Below are positions 61,308-64,000 of a stretch of DNA of 64,000 bases, in pieces (the stretch's first letter is position 1; the number at the start of each line of letters is the position of its first letter). Source of the stretch: Janthinobacterium sp. BJB426 (GTDB taxonomy: Bacteria; Pseudomonadota; Gammaproteobacteria; Burkholderiales; Burkholderiaceae_D); contig NZ_PDZL01000001.1 of the NCBI RefSeq assembly GCF_002735705.1, positions 372,001-436,000 of the forward strand. The letters are read 5' to 3'. The notes under the pieces were generated by a model, which saw only the letters and a program-made list of their open reading frames with translations, had not been told where the DNA came from and did not search any database. A program made the translations under genes and the position numbers.

Positions 61308-62086
61308 CGGCCGACTTGCGGCACTTGCCTTTGCAGGGCAAGCGGGGCTTGGTGGTGGGCATCGCCAACACGCAAAGCATCGCCTGGGGCTGCGCCAGCG
61401 CCCTGCGCGCGGCAGGCGCCGAACTGGCCGTGACCTGGCTCAATGACAAGGCCAGGCCGCACGTGGAGCCGCTGGCGCAGCAAGTGCAGGCGGCCATCAT
61501 GGCGCCGCTCGACGTGGGCATGCCGGGTCAATTGGAGGCGCTGTTCGCGCAGATCGAACGGCAGTGGGGGCGGCTCGATTTCGTCGTCCATTCCATCGCC
61601 TATGCGCCGAAGCAGGACTTGCATGGCCGCGTGACGGACAGTTCGGCCGACGGCTTTGCGCAGGCGATGGATATCTCCTGCCACTCTTTCATGCGCATGG
61701 CGAAGCTGGCCGAACCGCTGATGCTGGACGGCGGCAGCTTGATGACCATGAGTTATCTGGGTGCGGAGGAAGTCATCGCCGATTACGGCCTGATGGGTCC
61801 CGTGAAGGCGGCGCTGGAAGCGTCGGTGCGCTACCTGGCGTCCGAACTGGGCCCGCAAGGCATCCGCGTCAACGCCATTTCGCCGGGACCACTGGAGACG
61901 CGCGCCGCTTCCGGCATCGCCCATTTCGACCGGCTGATGGCCGACGCCATCGAACGCTCGCCCATGCGGCGCCTGGCCACCATCGAGGACGTGGGCGCGC
62001 TGTGCGCCTTCCTCGCCGGCGACGGCGCGCGCGCCATCACGGGCGGCACCCTGTATGTCGATGGCGGCTACAACATTCTGAATTGA
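61304..62086 (+). CDS. FabI-like enoyl-[acyl-carrier-protein] reductase (short-chain dehydrogenase)
   Basis: This 260-residue FabI-family reductase keeps GLVVGIANTQSIAWGCASAL (NADH-binding GIAN-x4-AWG loop), HSIAYAPKQDL and the catalytic triad residues Tyr151, Tyr161 and Lys168, with the spacing of E. coli FabI (146, 156, 163). ISPGPLETRAASGIAHFD is the substrate-loop region. Whether this is the main fabI or a paralogue cannot be told from one window; its position beside efflux genes suggests a paralogue. The start is ATG 61304, overlapping a doubtful upstream frame by 4 bp. Confidence 0.87.
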   Translation: MTADLRHLPLQGKRGLVVGIANTQSIAWGCASALRAAGAELAVTWLNDKARPHVEPLAQQVQAAIMAPLDVGMPGQLEALFAQIERQWGRLDFVVHSIAYAPKQDLHGRVTDSSADGFAQAMDISCHSFMRMAKLAEPLMLDGGSLMTMSYLGAEEVIADYGLMGPVKAALEASVRYLASELGPQGIRVNAISPGPLETRAASGIAHFDRLMADAIERSPMRRLATIEDVGALCAFLAGDGARAITGGTLYVDGGYNILN

Positions 62087-62096
62087 CTGGAAGAAG

Positions 62097-63545
62097 ATGA
62101 CCATGGCTGTTTCTACTTTGCCCAACCGCGCCATGATGGCTGCGCTGGCCGCCACGCTGGCCCTGGCCGGCTGCGCCTCGATGGCGCCGCCGTATGCGCC
62201 ACCGCCGCTGCCCGTGGCTATGCAGTATCCGGAGGCCGATACGGCCGGCGCAAGCGCGCCCGACGTCGCCTGGCAAGCCTACTTTGCCGACCCGCGCCTG
62301 CAGGCGCTGATTGCGCAGGCGCTGGCCAGCAACCGCGACATCCGCATCGCCGCCCTGCGCGTGGAAGAGGCGCGCGCCGCGTATGGCATCCAGCGCGCCG
62401 AACAATTTCCCACCATCGCGCTTGGCGCCTCCGGCAGCCGCGCGCGCGTACCGGCTGACCTGAGTCCGACGGGCCGCGCCATGACGAGCGCGCAGTACCA
62501 GGCGGGCTTGAACGTGAGCGCCTGGGAACTCGATTTCTGGGGCCGGGTGCGCAGCCTGAAGGACAGCGCCCTGCAAACCCTGCTGGCCAGCGACGAGGCG
62601 CGTCGCGCCGTCGGCGTGGCCCTGGTGGCGCAGGTGGCCAATGGCTACCTGGGCTTGCGCGAACTCGATGAGCGGGTGGCGCTGGCGCGTGCCACGGTCG
62701 ACAGCCGCGCCGAATCGCTGCGCATCTTCACGCGCCGCTTTGAAGTCGGGTCGATTTCCAAGCTGGACCTGACGCAGGTGGAAACCCTGCTCAGCCAGGC
62801 CTTGTCGCTGTCGGCCCAGCTGGAACAGGTGCGCGCCGTGCAGGCGCATGCGCTGGCCCAGCTGGTGGGCGGTCCCGTCGACCTGACGCCGGTGGCTGGT
62901 GAGGTGCACCGCTTCGACGACGCCAGCGTGCTGCAGCCGCTGCATGCGGGCTTGCCCTCGGCTTTGCTCACGCAGCGCCCCGACCTGATCGCGTCTGAGC
63001 ACCAGCTACGCGCCGCGCAAGCGAATATCGGCGCCGCGCGCGCCGCCTTCTTCCCGACGATATCCCTGACGGCGGCCTACGGCACGGCCAGCGCGGAATT
63101 GAACGGCCTGTTCGATTCCGGCAGCGGCGCCTGGAATCTCGCGCCGCGCCTGGTGCTGCCGATCTTTGACGCGGGCCGCCTGCGCGCCAACATGGACCTG
63201 GCCGAGGTGCGCCGTGACGTGGCTGTGGCCAATTATGAAAAGAGCGTGCAGGGCGCGTTTCGCGAAGTGGCCGATGCGCTGTCGAACCGGCGCTGGCTGG
63301 CGCTGCAGGTCGACATCGGCAAGACGACGCTGGCCGCGCAGAGCGAACGGGCGCGCCTGGCCAAGCTGCGCTACGACAATGGCGCCGCGCCCTACCTGGA
63401 AGTGCTCGATGCGCAGCGCGACTTGCTGACGGTGGAGCAGCAACTGGTGCAGACGCGCCGCGCGCTGCTATCGAGCCAGGTCAGCCTGTATGCCGCCCTG
63501 GGCGGCGGCGCACCCGTCGCCTCCGCCGCCGCTTCCACCCACTAA
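62097..63545 (+). CDS. NodT/OprM-type outer-membrane efflux lipoprotein
   Basis: This 482-residue protein of the resistance-nodulation outer-membrane factor family has a lipoprotein signal peptide with lipobox LAGC (Cys26). Two homologous OEP repeats follow (about 70-265 and 280-470), with long helices such as ALASNRDIRIAALRVEEARAAYGIQRA and its counterpart RPDLIASEHQLRAAQANIGAARAAFFPTISL. It forms the trimeric channel of a tripartite pump. The ATG at 62097 has GGA five bases upstream; a second ATG at 62103 is equally possible. It is 10 bp after the FabI-like gene and 18 bp before the adaptor gene, so one operon. Confidence 0.93.
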   Translation: MTMAVSTLPNRAMMAALAATLALAGCASMAPPYAPPPLPVAMQYPEADTAGASAPDVAWQAYFADPRLQALIAQALASNRDIRIAALRVEEARAAYGIQRAEQFPTIALGASGSRARVPADLSPTGRAMTSAQYQAGLNVSAWELDFWGRVRSLKDSALQTLLASDEARRAVGVALVAQVANGYLGLRELDERVALARATVDSRAESLRIFTRRFEVGSISKLDLTQVETLLSQALSLSAQLEQVRAVQAHALAQLVGGPVDLTPVAGEVHRFDDASVLQPLHAGLPSALLTQRPDLIASEHQLRAAQANIGAARAAFFPTISLTAAYGTASAELNGLFDSGSGAWNLAPRLVLPIFDAGRLRANMDLAEVRRDVAVANYEKSVQGAFREVADALSNRRWLALQVDIGKTTLAAQSERARLAKLRYDNGAAPYLEVLDAQRDLLTVEQQLVQTRRALLSSQVSLYAALGGGAPVASAAASTH

Positions 63546-63563
63546 TTTGATCGCCCCGATACC

Positions 63564-64000
63564 ATGAATGCTCAATTGAAGAAAAAACTCATCCCCGCGG
63601 CGCTGGTCGTGGCCGTTCTCGTGCTGGGCTATGTGGCCTGGCAAAAAATGCGTCCCACGGGCCCCGGTGAAGGTTTTGTCAGCGGCAATGGCCGCATCGA
63701 AGCGACGGAAGTCGACGTCGCCACCAAGCTGGCGGGCCGGGTCAAGGAGATCCTCGTGCGCGAGGGCGACTTCGTCAAGGCGGGCCAGCCGCTGGCCAGC
63801 ATGCAGGTCGATTCGCTGACGGCCCAGCGCGACGAGGCGCGAGCGCGCCAGCAGCAGGCGCTGGACGCCGTGGTCGGCGTGCAGGCGCAGGTGGCCGTGC
63901 GCGAAAGCGACAAAGCGGCCGCGCTGGCCATGGTGGCGCAGCGTGAAAGCGAACTCGATGCGGCCAAGCGCCGCCTGGCCCGCTCGGAAACCTTGTCGAA
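63564..64000 (+). CDS. HlyD/MFP-family efflux adaptor, truncated by the window end
   Basis: The first 145 residues of a membrane-fusion protein are present: a short cytoplasmic head and a TM helix (LIPAALVVAVLVLGYVAWQ). The first half of the lipoyl domain follows (GNGRIEATEVDVATKLAGRVKEILVREGDFVKAGQPLASM), then the start of the coiled-coil hairpin (DEARARQQQALDAVVG...RESELDAAKRRLARSETL). It links an inner-membrane pump to the preceding outer-membrane factor. The arrangement of a single TM with this lipoyl motif is more like the YbhG/HlyD type that serves ABC (YbhFSR) or MFS pumps than the AcrA type. The partner pump lies beyond the window. Confidence 0.92.
   Translation, partial: MNAQLKKKLIPAALVVAVLVLGYVAWQKMRPTGPGEGFVSGNGRIEATEVDVATKLAGRVKEILVREGDFVKAGQPLASMQVDSLTAQRDEARARQQQALDAVVGVQAQVAVRESDKAAALAMVAQRESELDAAKRRLARSETLS

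Overview
The window is GC-rich, densely coded chromosomal DNA of a beta-proteobacterium, most probably the Oxalobacteraceae (Janthinobacterium/Massilia/Duganella type). This rests on the gene complement (DarP/YjgA next to PmbA, a PaaX-controlled beta-proteobacterial paa cluster, the small MNIAKNMEAIF-type exported peptides) and is inference, since no rRNA or other marker is present. I recognise no tRNA, rRNA, CRISPR array, insertion sequence or prophage.

Layout. 1-3.5 kb: housekeeping genes (carboxylesterase, MogA-like protein, DarP, PmbA). 3.7-7.5 kb: a TonB-dependent receptor (TBDT) with a Tat-exported PLP enzyme. 7.5-9.2 kb: an M14 carboxypeptidase, a small hypothetical protein and a ~100-bp palindromic element. 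9.1-26.9 kb: the complete-looking phenylacetate catabolic region, with divergent paaX, then paaABCDE-paaG-paaH-paaI-paaK-paaJ, a five-gene branched-chain-type ABC transporter, paaY and paaZ, ending in a strong terminator. paaF is absent.

27-30.6 kb: a porin / small periplasmic binding protein / chemoreceptor cassette behind a ~280-nt leader that looks structured. 30.6-40.5 kb (minus strand): an M24 peptidase and a compact ten-gene type II secretion/type IV pilus-like operon (F, E, PilM-, PilN-, PilO-like, C/P-like, secretin, three pseudopilins), beside a secreted M4 metalloprotease (40.7-43.3 kb). 43.7-46 kb: an ACT-domain protein behind a possible leader peptide and attenuator, and argH. 46.2-47.4 kb: a tandem duplication carrying two copies of a small exported peptide with a HEAT-repeat gene remnant between them, followed by a GNAT acetyltransferase and an exported alpha/beta hydrolase.

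49.3-57.2 kb: the most interesting locus. An exported cyanophycinase, a TBDT, an RpiR-type regulator, an AstE/CphZ-like zinc hydrolase and a YfcC-type permease together look like a scavenging system for external cyanophycin (multi-L-arginyl-poly-L-aspartate): extracellular depolymerisation, outer-membrane import of dipeptides, and hydrolysis of beta-Asp-Arg. No cyanophycin synthetase lies in the window. 57.2-60.7 kb: a DUF418 membrane protein with its TetR regulator and operator, and a secreted M64 peptidase. 60.9-64 kb: a perfect FNR-type box with a suitably spaced -10 element, a FabI-like enoyl reductase, a NodT-type outer-membrane efflux lipoprotein and a truncated HlyD-family adaptor, i.e. 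the start of a tripartite efflux operon.
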